From Inia geoffrensis (Eukaryota > Chordata > Mammalia > Artiodactyla > Iniidae), in contig CM070903.1 of assembly GCA_036417435.1 (NCBI GenBank), positions 81,461,501-81,525,500 of the forward strand: a stretch of 64,000 nt of DNA. Reading direction: 5' to 3'. Positions 1 through 12,051 of the stretch are shown piece by piece. The stretch's first letter is position 1, and the number at the start of each line of letters is the position of its first letter. The notes beneath the pieces were generated by a model. The model saw nothing but the letters and a program-made list of their open reading frames with translations, made no database searches and was not told where the DNA came from. The position numbers and the translations under genes were made by a program.

Positions 1-363
1 TTGTTTGAGGAGCATGTCTCTTGCTTTTGTTGCATGGTTTTCTTGCTACAAAAGTGTACTTTCTTGAGTGACAATTAACTTACAGGGATCTCCCATACTT
101 TTTTTCTCTATTTACAGTCCCCTAGTGAGATTAATTATTTAATCATGTACTTTGTCCCTTTACTCTGTCCCTATCAGTTAAATATCTATTCTGAATATTA
201 AAATGAACTTAATGGTTTCTAGTCCCATCTTCCAAAGTCACAGAGAATGAGTCCCTTCGCACTTTCCTAATGATTGTTCTTAGGGTGCTTGCCCAAGTCA
301 ATCAGATCCCTTTCCTGCCCTGTCTTCTGTCCTCCTGCTCATGGAGCAGCATGGATGGATGGA
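1..363. other. unassigned intergenic sequence
   Basis: I recognise no gene or repeat in this stretch. The short open frames lack any family motif. Confidence 0.5.
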
Positions 364-393
364 GTGCGTGTGTGTGTGCGTGTGTGTGTGCAC
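364..393. repeat. GT microsatellite
   Basis: About 15 GT units with two GC interruptions. Confidence 0.9.
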
Positions 394-589
394 GATGTAC
401 ATACGTATTGGGACGTGTAAGGGAGGGAGAAGGGGAGAAAATTACAGCAGTTCTGAATTTAAAATCATGTAAAAACCATGTGAAAGAGGGAGTTGAAAAT
501 TAGGCAGACCACACTGCCCAGGACATTATGTGCCAAACTTAAAAGGCTGGGCTTTTAGGTAGGAGAGTCATACAGCCTGATTGGCAATT

Positions 590-830
590 TAGAAAGATTA
601 TTCTTCCTATATTGCAGAGGAGACATTTGCAGGACCAGGACAGGAAGGCCCATTAAGAAAATACTGTAGGAGTCCAAATGAAGGATGATGAGGTCTGATC
701 AAATCAGAGCCACAAAGATGGAAAAGCAAAGACACGTTCAAGAAGTGTTCAGGAGAGAACTAAAGACTTGGTGATGGATGTAGACTTTGAGGTGGGAGGG
801 AGCAGAGATGATGCCAAGGGATGGTGGGAC
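590..830 (-). repeat. L2 LINE fragment
   Basis: CTGTAGGAGTCCAAATGAAG and GACTTGGTGATGGATGTAGA resemble antisense L2 ORF sequence. Divergence is high. Confidence 0.45.
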
Positions 831-1599
831 AGGCAGTAGATGGAACATCTCCAAAATCCTGCCACTACCAGAAATGTTCTTTCCAGGGCCTCAGAACCCT
901 CCCAAAGGAGTCTCTGCAGAGAGAGAAACGATACATTAACTGCAGGAGTTGGCAAGGACTGAGGAATAGGAAACACTAATTACAGGCCAAGATAATTAAC
1001 CAGTAGGTCTGGGATCAGCTGCATGTAACCTCAACTCATCTGCTCCTGCAAATGGCCAAGGGAGGATGTGAGGGGAAGAGTGTGGGCAGGACATTTTGCA
1101 AATGCTAAGGGAGCAGCTGAGCGCAGACCTTGGTGACATGAGTTTGATATGCTTGGCACTTCGGCTCTGGTTTCTGGGACCCTTGGGGTGCCAAATGCAC
1201 TGTAGCCAGCTGGCCAGTTGTCCAAATGTCACTTACGCCTCTAGGCCTCTAATTACCAGGCTCCCCTTTAGCCTTATAGCTACACTCCATTAGGGGCTTG
1301 CTGGCCACATGCACAGGAAATGGATTAGAGGCCATTAGACCATCCAGGTTGAAAAAGGTCAGGTCTTGCCTCCTGGGAGAAAAGCCTAAACTCCAGCTTT
1401 GTAATGTGTTGCCTGAAGCCAGAGAAAGATCTCAGGAGTAGGAAAGAGTCCCAGCCCAGCTATATGGGCTTGAGCAAGCAAATGGTTTCACTTCGCACAG
1501 TCTTGGTTTGCTTATGGGGCATAAATAAGCAATGTTCCCTGACTGAGAACATCGGATGATATCAGAGGCAGGGGCGTATGCATCTCAAGAGCTGTTGCT
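831..1599. other. unassigned intergenic sequence
   Basis: No repeat is clearly recognised apart from a possible MIR remnant near 1425-1545. Confidence 0.5.
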
Positions 1600-1762
1600 A
1601 CTGTTGCTGATGTTAACTGCTAACCTGAATGATAGGTGGTGGACTGGGAGTGAAGAAACCAAGGTTTTAGTCCTATTTCTGCTAGTGTGCTGTAGGACCT
1701 TGGGCAAGTCACTTCTCTCTAGGCCTCAGGTTCTTCACCTGAAAACTGAAGGGATTGGTCTA
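1600..1762 (+). repeat. MIR SINE
   Basis: The MIR core GACCTTGGGCAAGTCACTTC, followed by TAGGCCTCAGGTTCTTCACC, is clear. A further MIR-like stretch may precede it at 1425-1545. Confidence 0.75.
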
Positions 1763-1900
1763 GCTCAGTGATTTTTAACCAGAAATATACACTAGAATTG
1801 CCGGTGGAGCATCTTAAAAGTGCAGGTACCCACATCCCACCCTGTTATGTTGAAGCAGATTCTCAGTGGCCATTAGATGCTCACTGAGAACCACTGGAAT
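1762..1900 (+). mobile_element. MER5A-like DNA transposon fossil
   Basis: This non-autonomous hAT element starts near CTCAGTGATTTTTAACCAG and ends CACTGAGAACCACTGG. The middle is shorter than the consensus. Confidence 0.65.
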
Positions 1901-2589
1901 GGGTGGTCAGGTGCCACCTGCCTCCCACCTCTGCCTACCTGCTCCCCCCATACCTGGAACGACTTGATCCTTGCCCTTGGGATAAGCCTCCCCACAGCCT
2001 CCAGCACTGATCCTGTCCTCAAGCTCTGGATCTCGGCATCAAGCCCCCGGTGCTGAACTGTCTCTGACCTCCTGATTTAGTCTCAACCCTGAGCCCGAGC
2101 CACCTGCCAGAGATGTGGTCTCACCTCGTTTCCTGAGGGAGCCGCACTGCTGGGCTTGTCCAGCACTGATTGGCAGAGCATTGTTTTTCTTTTCTCAGCA
2201 TCTGGGGTCCCATCCCCCAACTCCAGACTAACAGGAGGAGGCCTGCTATTGGCTGAAAGATTGCCTTGCTCTGGACCACCTGCTAGGAGCATCAAAATAT
2301 CCCCTGCTGTTGGACCCCTCCTGTGGTCATGCCACACCAGTCTCCATCTGCCTCACAGAGAGCCCCACTCCCATCCAAGATCCGTGTTGGACCCTGTGAT
2401 GTGGCTTCCTTCCCAGGACTGCATGTGGCTTGTTGCCTGACCAGGCAGGTGGCATTTTCTGCCTTTAGTGTGCCTTCGGCCTATGGCTTCATTCCTTTCC
2501 TATTTCAACCTGATTTCTGCACTGTCCAGCTGCAGCTGTGGTCATTTTAATGAGCTCTGTCCCACCATGTGATTTCTGATATCCCTCCC
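1901..2589. other. unassigned, moderately GC-rich intergenic sequence
   Basis: Open frames of 75-94 residues overlap on both strands without any motif. Few CpGs are present, so it does not look like a CpG-island promoter. Confidence 0.5.
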
Positions 2590-3060
2590 AGCTGAAAAGT
2601 CAGAGCCAGGGAAGTTGCTTCGGACCTGGCCTCTCTAGGACTGGGTTTCTCATCTGTACAAGAGGAGTGCCAGCATCTGCCTTGTAGAAGCACTATCTCT
2701 TACTCGAATGCTGCTCGCCATCTGTGAACTGAACTAAGTCCTACTCATCCTCAGGCCTCAGACCTTAGACGTTGCTTCATAACGCAGGTCTCTCTTAACA
2801 GCACTGCCCCACCACTGTTATGTGCTCTGATGCAACCTGTACTTTTCCTTTCAACTCCCTAAACTAATGTAATTGTTAATTACACACTTTGAAGTCTTTC
2901 TCCCCTACTAGGTCATAAGGCCTGTGAGGGCAGAAACTGCCTTACTCACCAACATTAAACCCCCCGTGCCTGGCACATAGAAGACGGGACGTGTCTAATG
3001 ACTGACAGATGAGACATTGGATGTGCCTTGTCACAGAGCAGGTGCTCAGTGAACATTATT
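2590..3060 (+). repeat. L2 LINE 3' end
   Basis: CCTGTGAGGGCAGAAACTGC, GTGCCTGGCACATAGAAGAC and GTGCTCAGTGAACATTATTC are L2 3' landmarks. The left half is less certain. Confidence 0.65.
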
Positions 3061-3239
3061 CCTCCTCCCTGCTCCTAGAGAATACCACTGAGCCAATCCC
3101 AGGATGTGAGCACCCACCCAGCACAGGGGAGCACCAGGGCATGGCTGACCTGGTTCCTGGGGTCTGTGCTGGCCTTCCTTCTGGGCACTGTGCAACCTGC
3201 CACCCTGGCAGGAGCCACAAACACCTAGAAGTCTGGTGA

Positions 3240-3425
3240 GAATGATACGCATAATTCCCAACATCAAAAGAATCCCACCTGAGGATCTTTTTAAAAATAC
3301 CTGCACCTACACTCAACCCAGAGATACTTTGTTTTAATTCATCTGGAATGCAGCCTGGGCTTTGGTATTGTTCAATAGTCCCCCAGGTTTTCCCTGTATG
3401 CAGCCATGGATGAGAATGACTGGTC
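3240..3425 (+). mobile_element. MER5A-like DNA transposon fossil
   Basis: The order AGAATCCCACCTGAGGATCT, TTTTTAAAAATACCTGCACC and CCCCCAGGTTTTCCCTGTAT follows MER5A. It is followed directly by an antisense MIR. Confidence 0.7.
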
Positions 3426-3431
3426 GGGTTC

Positions 3432-3570
3432 CATCACCATTTTCCATATACGAAGGTGAAGCACAGGAGGGCAAGGAATTGGCCCAAGAACACACAGTAG
3501 CCATGGCATAGCTGGATGGAGCTAGAAATTAGAAGACCTAACTTTCCACCACGGCTCCTCCCACTGTACC
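3432..3570 (-). repeat. MIR SINE
   Basis: Antisense MIR core: ATTGGCCCAAGAACACACAG, with GGATGGAGCTAGAAATTAGA after it. Confidence 0.65.
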
Positions 3571-3589
3571 AAGTAACAAACTGAAATTC

Positions 3590-3800
3590 CCTTTATCAAT
3601 TGCAGAGGCAGCTTTCCTGGCATCAGACAAGGCTGCGAGCAGAGAGCGTGTTTTTTTCTACCATGGAAAATCTGTTATTAAAAGCTTGTTTATGCAAGAA
3701 GGGTATAATTAAAAGTGAATGAGTGTAATTCCTTTATCGCAATGAATATTAATTAAAGGTAAACACAGCATCAATATTCATTTAGAGGAAGACAGAGGCT
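3590..3800. other. AT-rich, repeat-free block; candidate conserved non-coding element
   Basis: Several homeodomain-type TAATTA/ATTAAT cores cluster here (TATAATTAAAAGTG; GAATATTAATTAAAGG) with no repeat signature and no open frame. This is suggestive only. Confidence 0.3.
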
Positions 3801-4014
3801 GAAAAGAAGACTGCTTGTACTAGGGTTGTCCATCACATCAGAAAGTAACAGATGACAGGACCCCAATAGCAGAATGTTGCTCTATTTTTCTCACATCCTC
3901 TCAGATTTAGAAGTTAGCCAAAATGCAAATCTTTTGTCAGGTTTGGCTCCATGACCAGGCACAATTGCATGGGCACAGCCCTGTCTTATTCAGGACACAG
4001 CTCTCAGAAAGTTG

Positions 4015-4240
4015 TGGGGGTTTTTTGTTTGTTTGTTTGTTTTCTTCTGCGGTACGCAGGCCTCTCACTGTTGTGGCCTCTCCCGTTGCGGAGCACAGGC
4101 TCCAGACGCGCAGGCTCAGCGGCCATGGCTCACGGGCCCAGCCGCTCCACAGCATGTGGGATCTTCCCGGACCGGGGCACAAACCTGTGTCCCCTGCATC
4201 GGCAGGCGGACTCTCAACCACTGTGCCACTAGGGAGGCCC
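4015..4240 (-). repeat. CHR-type SINE, full length
   Basis: On the plus strand a T-rich tail with TTTG runs (the A tail read in reverse) is followed by the reverse complement of the CHR body. It ends at GGGAGGCCC, the tRNA-Glu-derived head. It is slightly diverged and I saw no clear target-site duplication. Any open frame across it is the SINE body translated. Confidence 0.93.
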
Positions 4241-5185
4241 TCTACTATATTTTTGATTTTCTCTCTTTTTTTTGGTCTGTTCTCTCCATCTTCAACTCAT
4301 ATTCAATAAATAGATATTGGACTTTTGACTCTGTCTTCCACATGTCTTAACTTTCTCTGCATGTTTTGTCTCTTGGTCCTTCTGTTCTAAAAACTGGTGG
4401 AATTGCTCAGCTCCAGCTTACAACACACTCATTTTCTCTTCAACTATATCCAATGTGCTCTGCACTCATTGATTTACTTTTTCTTTCCAACAAGCATATT
4501 TTATCATTTCTGAAATCTCTAATTGGTACTTTTTCATAACATCTTGTTTTTGTTTCATAAATCTAAATATTAATTACATTTTCCCCCATTTTTATCTATT
4601 CCACTTTCTCTTTCCTAGGGAGCTAATTTTTATGTTTGTTGAGTTTTATCCCCTTCTTATATGATGTTTGTTATCCTTAAATCTTTAGCAACTCTTAGTA
4701 ACGTGCTCAACTTTTATTAGAGGTTGCCTTTAATGCCACCTGAGGATGCATTTTCTTTACCAAAATCTGACTCTAGCCCTGTGGTGGAGGGGCGGGATGT
4801 GTTTAGGCAATGAGTTGTGCCTGTGGCAAGACTTCTGGATGTGGGAGCTCCCAGTTGCTCCTGGTTGTCGCAGGTACTGCCCTTCTTTGCAGCCCCAGCA
4901 CTCAGAGGTTCCATCCTGATCTAAGGGCACTCACCCATGCAGCTTGCTGTTGGCTCACTGAAGGGAGGAAGTGGGGATGGATAGCACTAGCCGTGGGTCT
5001 TGAGACCGTCGGGACCTGGGGAAGTATACAGCTGATGCTCACATAAAGAGGAAGTGTGTTTCTCTTTGAATTTTATTAGAACTGGGCTCAGAGACAGATG
5101 AGGAATATATAGACCCAGCCAGAACTTAACTCCAAGTCAAAAGGACCCCAAACACTTCACTGTATTTCTTCTCCTTATTCTAGGA
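4241..5185. other. possible antisense L1 remnant, otherwise unassigned
   Basis: The T-rich first half (to about 4700) has the look of degraded antisense L1. The second half is unique to my eye. Confidence 0.35.
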
Positions 5186-5229
5186 ATATATCTGTATCTA
5201 TAAATAGATACCTATCTAGATATATATAT

Positions 5230-5264
<35 letters not shown>

Positions 5265-5340
5265 TAGATATCTATCTGAATATCTATATAAGATATATGC
5301 TATGTCTACAGATATATAGATAGCTAGACATATATACTAA
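5186..5340. repeat. TAGA/TATC microsatellite
   Basis: A core of about ten TAGA units (5230-5268) is flanked by TATC and TA stretches, so the ends can base-pair into a hairpin. Confidence 0.92.
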
Positions 5341-6099
5341 ACATTTCTACGTATGTATTTAAATATGTACATAAAGTGTTTTACATAAGACTTGGCACTC
5401 AATAAATGAGAGCTACTATAAAGAAGCATCATCAACATAACGTATTACTGCCACCAAAAGTCAATACTATCTGCTTATTTTCTCTATCTCTACTCTTCCT
5501 TTAAAATCCGATTTTGAGTTGGAATTGGTCTCAGAAGCCATTTACTTCAATCTCCTCATTTATAAAGGTTAATTAAAACATTCTCATTGCATAAAACATA
5601 GAAAATACAGAAAAAGAAAAATAATTTAAAGAAAAAACTTCTATCAATAAGCCCATCACAGTTAGCACTATCAGCTCCGTAATTTATGGACTGTGGCCCA
5701 CAGAGGAGAAATGGTCAGCCAACAATCTGACCTGTCAACAGGTCATTGGCCAAGTGTCCTCCATACCATCCTCTGTCCTTCTCTCTGAGACAGGAAGACT
5801 GTGCTTTGTTCTGTTGGTTAGAGGAACACACAACTGACTACAAGCCTGGGTAGAGTTACTGTCCCATACAAGAACCCTCAGTTCTGCCTGCCCATGCCCT
5901 CTTTCCTGCCCATAATCATGTTGGTCACAACAATGTCTTCCTCTTGAATTCCATGACCTCGAGGAGCTGAAGAAATCATTCGGCTCTTCGCTTGTCTTAA
6001 ACTATTAGTGTGGCATGTGTTTTGTTAGTACAGGTATAGAGGTCATGCTAAAACCAGTCTCGGGGAGAGGAATGGAGAGAGCTGCGGGACTGTGCAGTT
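5341..6099. other. unassigned intergenic sequence
   Basis: A short A-rich block at 5565-5660 may be an L1 scrap. Nothing else is recognised. Confidence 0.45.
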
Positions 6100-6375
6100 T
6101 TTCCCCTGCACCGCCTGGAAAACTCATCTAAGAAGTTCCAATGTCACCTCCAACTTGAAGTCCTCCTTCCTCTGCCCAGGCAATTGGTCAGTCTCAGCTC
6201 TGTGCTCCTTAGCAGTTAGTTCATTTCTCCCTACAGCATTTATAGGGTATGTGTCTATAGGTCTGTATCACCTGATGGATTATGAATTTCCTAAAGACAA
6301 GGATCCAACACCTAGCACAATTCCAGGCTCATAGCAAGGGCTTAATAAAAGTCTGATGAGTGAATGATTGAATGT
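6100..6375 (+). repeat. L2 LINE 3' end
   Basis: CAATGTCACCTCCAACTTGA to AGGGCTTAATAAAAGTCTGA follows the L2 3' region. Confidence 0.65.
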
Positions 6376-6799
6376 TTGAGTGAATAAACTTAACTGAGGA
6401 GCTTTAGCAAATATTCCAGAAGCATTTTGAAATATTTGAAGAATATTTTGTTGAAATACAAAGAATGTCCCAAGAACAAGTAAGACAGCTTCACCTACCA
6501 TATCTAACATGATATTACCAATAGTGTACCATAACTAAACCATTTAACTAGCCTCCGCTCTATTAACATAGGCATTTATTCCCTGACTTACCACCGAGTC
6601 AAGGGTGGAAAATGTGAGTGGCATGTACTCTAACACCATAATTATTGCTTGAATTTGTTCTACAGAATCCTAGAAGAGTACTAATCTATGTTCCTGAACT
6701 TCTCCAGTGTCAGGGATACACCTGCCCTCCAATTCACCCTATTTCAAAATCAGAAAAATCATCATTTTTAAAGAAAGTATCCTAGGAGATAGAAAGAGA
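6376..6799. other. unassigned intergenic sequence
   Basis: No gene or repeat recognised. Confidence 0.5.
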
Positions 6800-6985
6800 T
6801 TTGAATTTTAAATTAAAGGTTTAGATTTGAGGCCCAGGTCTACTATTAACTGGCTGTTGTGTTCATCTCTTTACTATTCGAAGCCTCATTTCCTTATCTT
6901 GAAAATAATAATAACTGCCAGAGCAGGGTAGCAGTGAACACAAAGTGTGAAATGAATACAAAAGTATTTTGTGAACAATGAAACA
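6800..6985 (+). repeat. MIR SINE
   Basis: A degraded MIR: AGCCTCATTTCCTTATCTTG with AAAATAATAATAACTGCC. Confidence 0.55.
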
Positions 6986-7257
6986 GTGTACATATTTAAG
7001 GGTGGAAAGGAAGGGAGGATGGGAGGTTAGTAGGGACACGGATATCTGTTTTAAATGAAAGAGAATATCTGTCAGAACAAAAGAGAAAAGATTCTTCTCC
7101 AAAGAGGAGGAAATCACTGGAATCATGGAATGCTGTGTCACAGGGGATGAGAATGCCTTGCTTACAGTCACATGGGGTCAGTGGAAAGAACAGTTTCATA
7201 ACTACTGATGCCCCGTCCTTCCTGCCTCCTTTCTCCCTCTCTTTCTGGTCTTGTCTC

Positions 7258-7395
7258 AAAGAGCACAGGCTCTGAGATGCACTGCCTAGATTTGGGTTCT
7301 GATTCTGCCACTGACTGAACCCCCAAAAGTCCTTCACTTCTCTATCCATCACTTTCTTCATCTGTGAAATCAGAGTGATCATAATATCTCCACAT
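7258..7395 (+). repeat. MIR SINE
   Basis: GGTTCTGATTCTGCCACTGA and TTTCTTCATCTGTGAAATCA are MIR landmarks. It borders the start of the long L2. Confidence 0.7.
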
Positions 7396-7921
7396 AGGAT
7401 CCTCCCTTCCCTGTTATCCAATTTTATTTCCACAGTCTATCATTACAACTTCCTTGTATTTACTCTCAACTCCCTTGATTCTCCTTCTCCTCTGGGTGCT
7501 GTACTCACTTTGCAATATCACACCCTAGTGAATCATAACTCTCCCCACACTCTCTGCCTGCCCTTCTGCAGCTGAGTGGAGCTTGAGAAAAATTCAGGAC
7601 CACACTGACTGACCTGCCTTAGATGCAGGACCAAGGACCACAGGTGTGCCCTTAAGAATACCCAGCTACTATATTTTATCCCCTTAGACCACCCACTCTC
7701 CCACCCTGCTAGAAACAACTTCACAACAAACTCCTCCTCAATCTGCCTTTACCCACACTCTCAGCTAATGGCCTTGCTTTTCACATCACTGAGAAAATAG
7801 AAGCGATCAGAAGAGTATTTGCATGGACTCCCACAAATCTATCTATAAATCTGCCAGCATTTTCAGTGTTCTACCTTCCATTCTGTTACTAAAGATAAAT
7901 TGTCCACCTCTTATCGAAAGC

Positions 7922-8379
7922 TATTATGGTTGAACTGTGCCCTCCAAAACTGTATATTGAAATCTTAACCCTCAGCACCTCAGTGAGCTTATTTAGAAAT
8001 AGGGTCATTGCAGATGTAATTAGTTAAGATGAGGTCATACTGGAGTAGGGTGAGCCTCTAATTCAATACCACTGGCTGGTGTCCTTATATGAAGGGGAAA
8101 TTTGTTCACAGACACACACAGGAAGAATGCCAAGTGAAAAGGAAGGTAAGACGAGGGTGATGTGCCTACAAGCCAAGAAATGACAGATTTCCAGCAAACC
8201 ATCAGAAGCTAGGGGAGAGGTTGCAAACAGATCCTCCTTCATAGACCTCAGAAGGAACCAACCCGCTGACACCTTAACCTTGGGTTTCTAGACTCCAGGA
8301 CTGTGAGAAAGTTAATTTCCACTGTTGAAGCCACTCAGCTTGTGGTGCTTTGTTCTGGCAGCTCTAGAAAACTACAACA
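7922..8379 (+). mobile_element. MLT1-type solo LTR (ERVL-MaLR) inside L2
   Basis: The element begins TATTATGGTTGAACTGTG and ends CTACAACA. It is flanked by the 5-base duplication AAAGC (7917-7921 and 8380-8384), as expected for an LTR retrotransposon. The middle shows the MLT1 landmarks GGTGTCCTTATA and GAGGTCAT. It is non-coding, with no internal region, so it is a solo LTR left by recombination. Confidence 0.85.
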
Positions 8380-9260
8380 AAAGCCAACCCTTCAGTCACC
8401 TAAAGTGACTAGATTCTACCCCGTTTAGACTACCCCGACACATTGGTCCAACAGCATTTTTCTCCTCTAGCATTAGTATTTTCCTCTCTACTGTATCATT
8501 CTCATCGGCTCCACACAGGCTGTTATTTGTCCCATCTCAAAAAAAAAACCAGAAATTGTTTTTAACTTCCCTTGACCGTGCTTTCCCTGCCTTCTACCAT
8601 TCTTTCCTCTGCAACACTTTGCAGCAAAACTTCTTATGTTGATATACTCATTGTCTCCGATTCCTCTCTTGTCTTTTCCTAAACACACTCAAACTAGGCT
8701 CTCATGCACTTTACTCCACATAAAGTGTTCTTGTCAAGGTCACCAATGGCTTCCACATTGCTACACCCACTGACCAACTCAGTCCTCCTCCTACCTGAGC
8801 CACCAGTGACATTGGACACAGCAGATCATTGCTGCCCCCTCAAGGCACTTCTTCCCTTGAGTTCTGGGACTACACACTCTTGGCTTTGTCCTCCCTTTCT
8901 GGCTGTTCCTGTTCATTCTCCCTGGGTGGTTCCTCATCTTCTCCCAGACTCAGGGTCCTGTCCTTGGTCCTCCTCTCTATCTACCTACAACATACAGCCC
9001 CTCAGTGAGCTCATCCAAGCTCAAGGTTTAATTGCCATCTATGTACCAAAGACTCTTAAATGTGTTCCAGCTGAGCCACTCCCCTGAACTCCAGGCTCAT
9101 GTAGCCAACTGCCCACTCCAAAAAATACCACAAACGTAACATGTCCCAGACTGAACTCCCGAACTTCCTCCGAAAGCCTATTCACCTGCATTCTTCTCCA
9201 TCTCGGCTGAGGGCAGCTCCATTCTTCCAGGTGCTCAGGCCAAAACCTGGTATTCGTTTT

Positions 9261-9409
9261 TTGCTTTTTGCTTTTTAAAATTTTTATTGGAGTATAATTG
9301 CTTTACAATGTTGTGTTGGTTTCTACTGTACAGCAAACCGAATCATCTATACATATACATATATCCCCCTTTTTTGGAGTTCCTTCCCATTTAGCTCACC
9401 AGAGCATTT
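9261..9409 (-). mobile_element. 5'-truncated L1 3' end inside L2
   Basis: The stretch TTTTTATTGGAGTATAATTG, followed by the CTATACATATACATATATCC motif, is the complement of an artiodactyl-type L1 3' UTR. GTATTCGTTTT (9250-9260) and GTATTCATTTT (9410-9420) are the imperfect target duplication. Confidence 0.85.
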
Positions 9410-10137
9410 GTATTCATTTTTAACTCCTTACTTTCTCTCCCGCCACAGATCCAAGAAGTCCTACTGACTCAATATTTAAAACATATCTGGAATCTAAACC
9501 TTTCTCATCCCCTGTCCTAAGCTATCATCATCCTTCACCGAGATTATTGCAACCGCCACCTAACTGGTCTCCCTACTTCTTCCCTTGCATCCTACACTCT
9601 ATTCTCAACACAGCAGTCAGGTCCTGTAAAACATAGCTCACCTTAAGTCAAGTCCTCCCATGGCTTCCCACTTGATAAGAGAGAAAGCTAGGCCCTTCCA
9701 ATGGCCTCCTGGTCCCTTCATGGCCTCTGACCTCATCGCTGGGCTGCTCCAGCCACAGCAGTCCTTGCTGGTCCCAGAGCATCCAGGTTGCTCTCACTGC
9801 AGGGTCTTTGCACTGGGACACTGGTCCCCCAGGTAACCACATGGATAACTTCATTACCATCTCCTTCTCCTCTCAAATGTCACTTCCTCAATGAGACCTA
9901 CCTGGACCAACTATAAAATAGTGATTCCTGCTCTCAGATGCTCCCTTTCCCTCCCCCTGCCCCATCACTTCCTAGTATACAATATAATTTACTTATTCAT
10001 TATGGTCCTATATTTTCTGTCTCCCTGTACCAGAATGTAAGCTCTGGATGGTAGGGGTTTATTTTTCTGTTTTGTTTTATTTGTATATTTATTAAGTGCC
10101 CAATAGATATTTGTTGAATGAGTGAATAAATGAAAGG

Positions 10138-10200
10138 ATGAATATAAAGTGTCTAGAATAGTGTCTGGCACAAAATATGTGCTTAAGAATTATTAGCCAT
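10138..10200 (+). repeat. MIR/L2 3' tail
   Basis: AGTGTCTGGCACAAAATATG with TGCTTAAGAATTATTAGCC is the tail motif shared by MIR and L2, directly after the long L2 ends. Confidence 0.55.
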
Positions 10201-10724
10201 TGTCAATGTTACCTCGCATTATTGAATGGGAAATCAGATTTTGCAGCAGGAAGATCTAGGAACTTGTCTGGCAGAGTGCCCCTTAAGGGAAAGACACTGG
10301 GCAAGGGGGGAAATCTTGCCAGTTAATGAAGCTTATCCAAGGCTCATTTATTTCCAGTTGACTTTGCATGGACTCTTTCAGTTTTCCTCTGACTGCTCTC
10401 TTGTGCCAAACTTGGATGAATCCCTTGGACCTACCCTGGCAGGGCTCTGCTAGAATCACTGCTCTGTTCTTCTCAGGAGAACCTCAGGCCCAATTTAGCT
10501 AGTGGGAAACAGAAATTAATAACCTCAGAGAAATCTCAGCCCATCTCTGCTGCTACCTCATTTCCAGGATTTTTCAGTCTTTAAGAGGCTATAGGAGAAT
10601 TAGGTACAAACCCAAGAGCTGGTAGTAGTTAATACTACTCAACAAAGGACACATAGGTTCTGCCCAGCCTGTCAGACATTCCCATGGTCAGTAGAGCACA
10701 CAAATGGCTTATAATTTTTTTTGC
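10201..10724. other. unassigned intergenic sequence
   Basis: No gene or repeat recognised; the 75-residue open frame at 10226 has no family features. Confidence 0.5.
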
Positions 10725-11040
10725 GATGGAAGGGTTTGCCGGGAAACTGACTGAATGTGACTTAGGTTTTATAGGACTACTCTGGCTGTAATTTTTTAAA
10801 ATAGAGTGTAGAGGGGAAGTAGGGAGAGCAAGTAGGAGGCTATTGCACTAATCTCCCTGAGAGCTCAGATCACAGTAGAGAAGTAAGAAATGGTTGGTTT
10901 CTGGATATGTTTTGAAAGTAGAGTCCATAGGATTTCCTGACTGGTTGGATCTATGGTATGAGAGAAAGAGAGAGGTCACAAAGACAGCGTGGTTTTGGGG
11001 CTGAGCCCCTGGAGAGATGGGAGCTGTCATAGCACCTCAT
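10725..11040 (-). repeat. L2 LINE fragment
   Basis: GGAGGCTATTGCACTAATCT and TGGATATGTTTTGAAAGTAG follow antisense L2 ORF sequence. Confidence 0.7.
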
Positions 11041-12051
11041 GTGACCCACAGGACACCCTTGGTATTGAGAAGGTGTATATGGCTGGGGGGCGGGGAGAGG
11101 AAGGGTTGCATTAAATTGTTTTATACACAAACATTGCAAATATGTCTTCTTTAAAGCAGACAGACAAATGTTCTTCAATTTTTCCTAGAAACAAGAGAGA
11201 ATGTTTTGTCCTCAGAATTCCTAATAATTAATTCCTCCTTTCCCTACTCTTTTTCTTTTTTTTTTTTAACTCTGTCCGGGAAAATTCATTTTCTGAATAA
11301 TTTGCACAGAATAGAATAGCTCAAGTCTAACATATTGTTGAATAAAAATGCAACTTTAACAATGTCCACACACTCACACCCCTTCCTGAGTGAATTCAGA
11401 CCCTCAACATTCAGGTCTTGTCTGAAAGCATCAGTGTTGATTTAAAGCCCACCCAGTGAGAGGGGTGGGTATTCAAAGGACTGAGAGGGCCACTGGGGAG
11501 AGAGGGGGGCTATACTCTACATTCCTTAGCATTTGGGATGAGGATGAGCCCCATTTTCTCATCCAGAGTCCCCTGGGCTGTCGGACTTCTGCCACTACAC
11601 AGTGTCAGCCTGTCCACTGACAGCATTTCTCCCAGACGGAGCCTAACCCGGAGCAAAGGGCCTTGTTGGAGAAGAAAGGGGAAAAGAGTGGAAATGAGGA
11701 TCAAGGGTCTCCCAGCTCCCCATTACTAATATTAAACTATTTTGTGTATGTAACATATGACTTGGAATTTTGGGATCACGTGGAACAGTAAGATCAAACA
11801 CAAACTTTCAACTGGTTGTCTTAGGAATCACTTTGCCTGGGAGGCTCAGGGCACTGTGGGGAAGAACACATACAGATGAAGGACATGAGACTCGGGGGTG
11901 TCCTGGGGTGCTGCCCTGGCCAGCAGCGTCCCACCTACATTCTCCACAAGATGGCGCTTGTCTGCCCAAAGCTCAGTGGAGGACTTTGGATTTTGTTTGA
12001 ATAATGGAGGCTGCAGTCCCATCCACTTATCTTCCAGGAGAAAGACTACCA
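11041..12051. other. unassigned intergenic sequence
   Basis: No gene or repeat recognised before the L1 that starts at about 12052. Confidence 0.5.

Larger units (their letters stand above)
7400..10138 (+). mobile_element. long L2 LINE fossil, reverse-transcriptase region to 3' end
   Basis: The segments 7400-7921, 8385-9249 and 9421-10138 join into one L2 LINE read in sense. The pattern follows the reverse-transcriptase ORF (the stretches around 8540-8800 and 9530-9700 match it in order) and ends with the typical L2 3' end, ATATTTGTTGAATGAGTGAA. The coding frame is destroyed by stops and indels. L2 died before eutherian orders split, so a near-continuous piece of about 2.1 kb of L2 is unusually long. 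Confidence 0.85.

Noticed and set aside
8700..9087. 127-residue open frame as a gene
   Set aside because: It is a surviving piece of the L2 reverse-transcriptase region, with frameshifts and stops on both sides.
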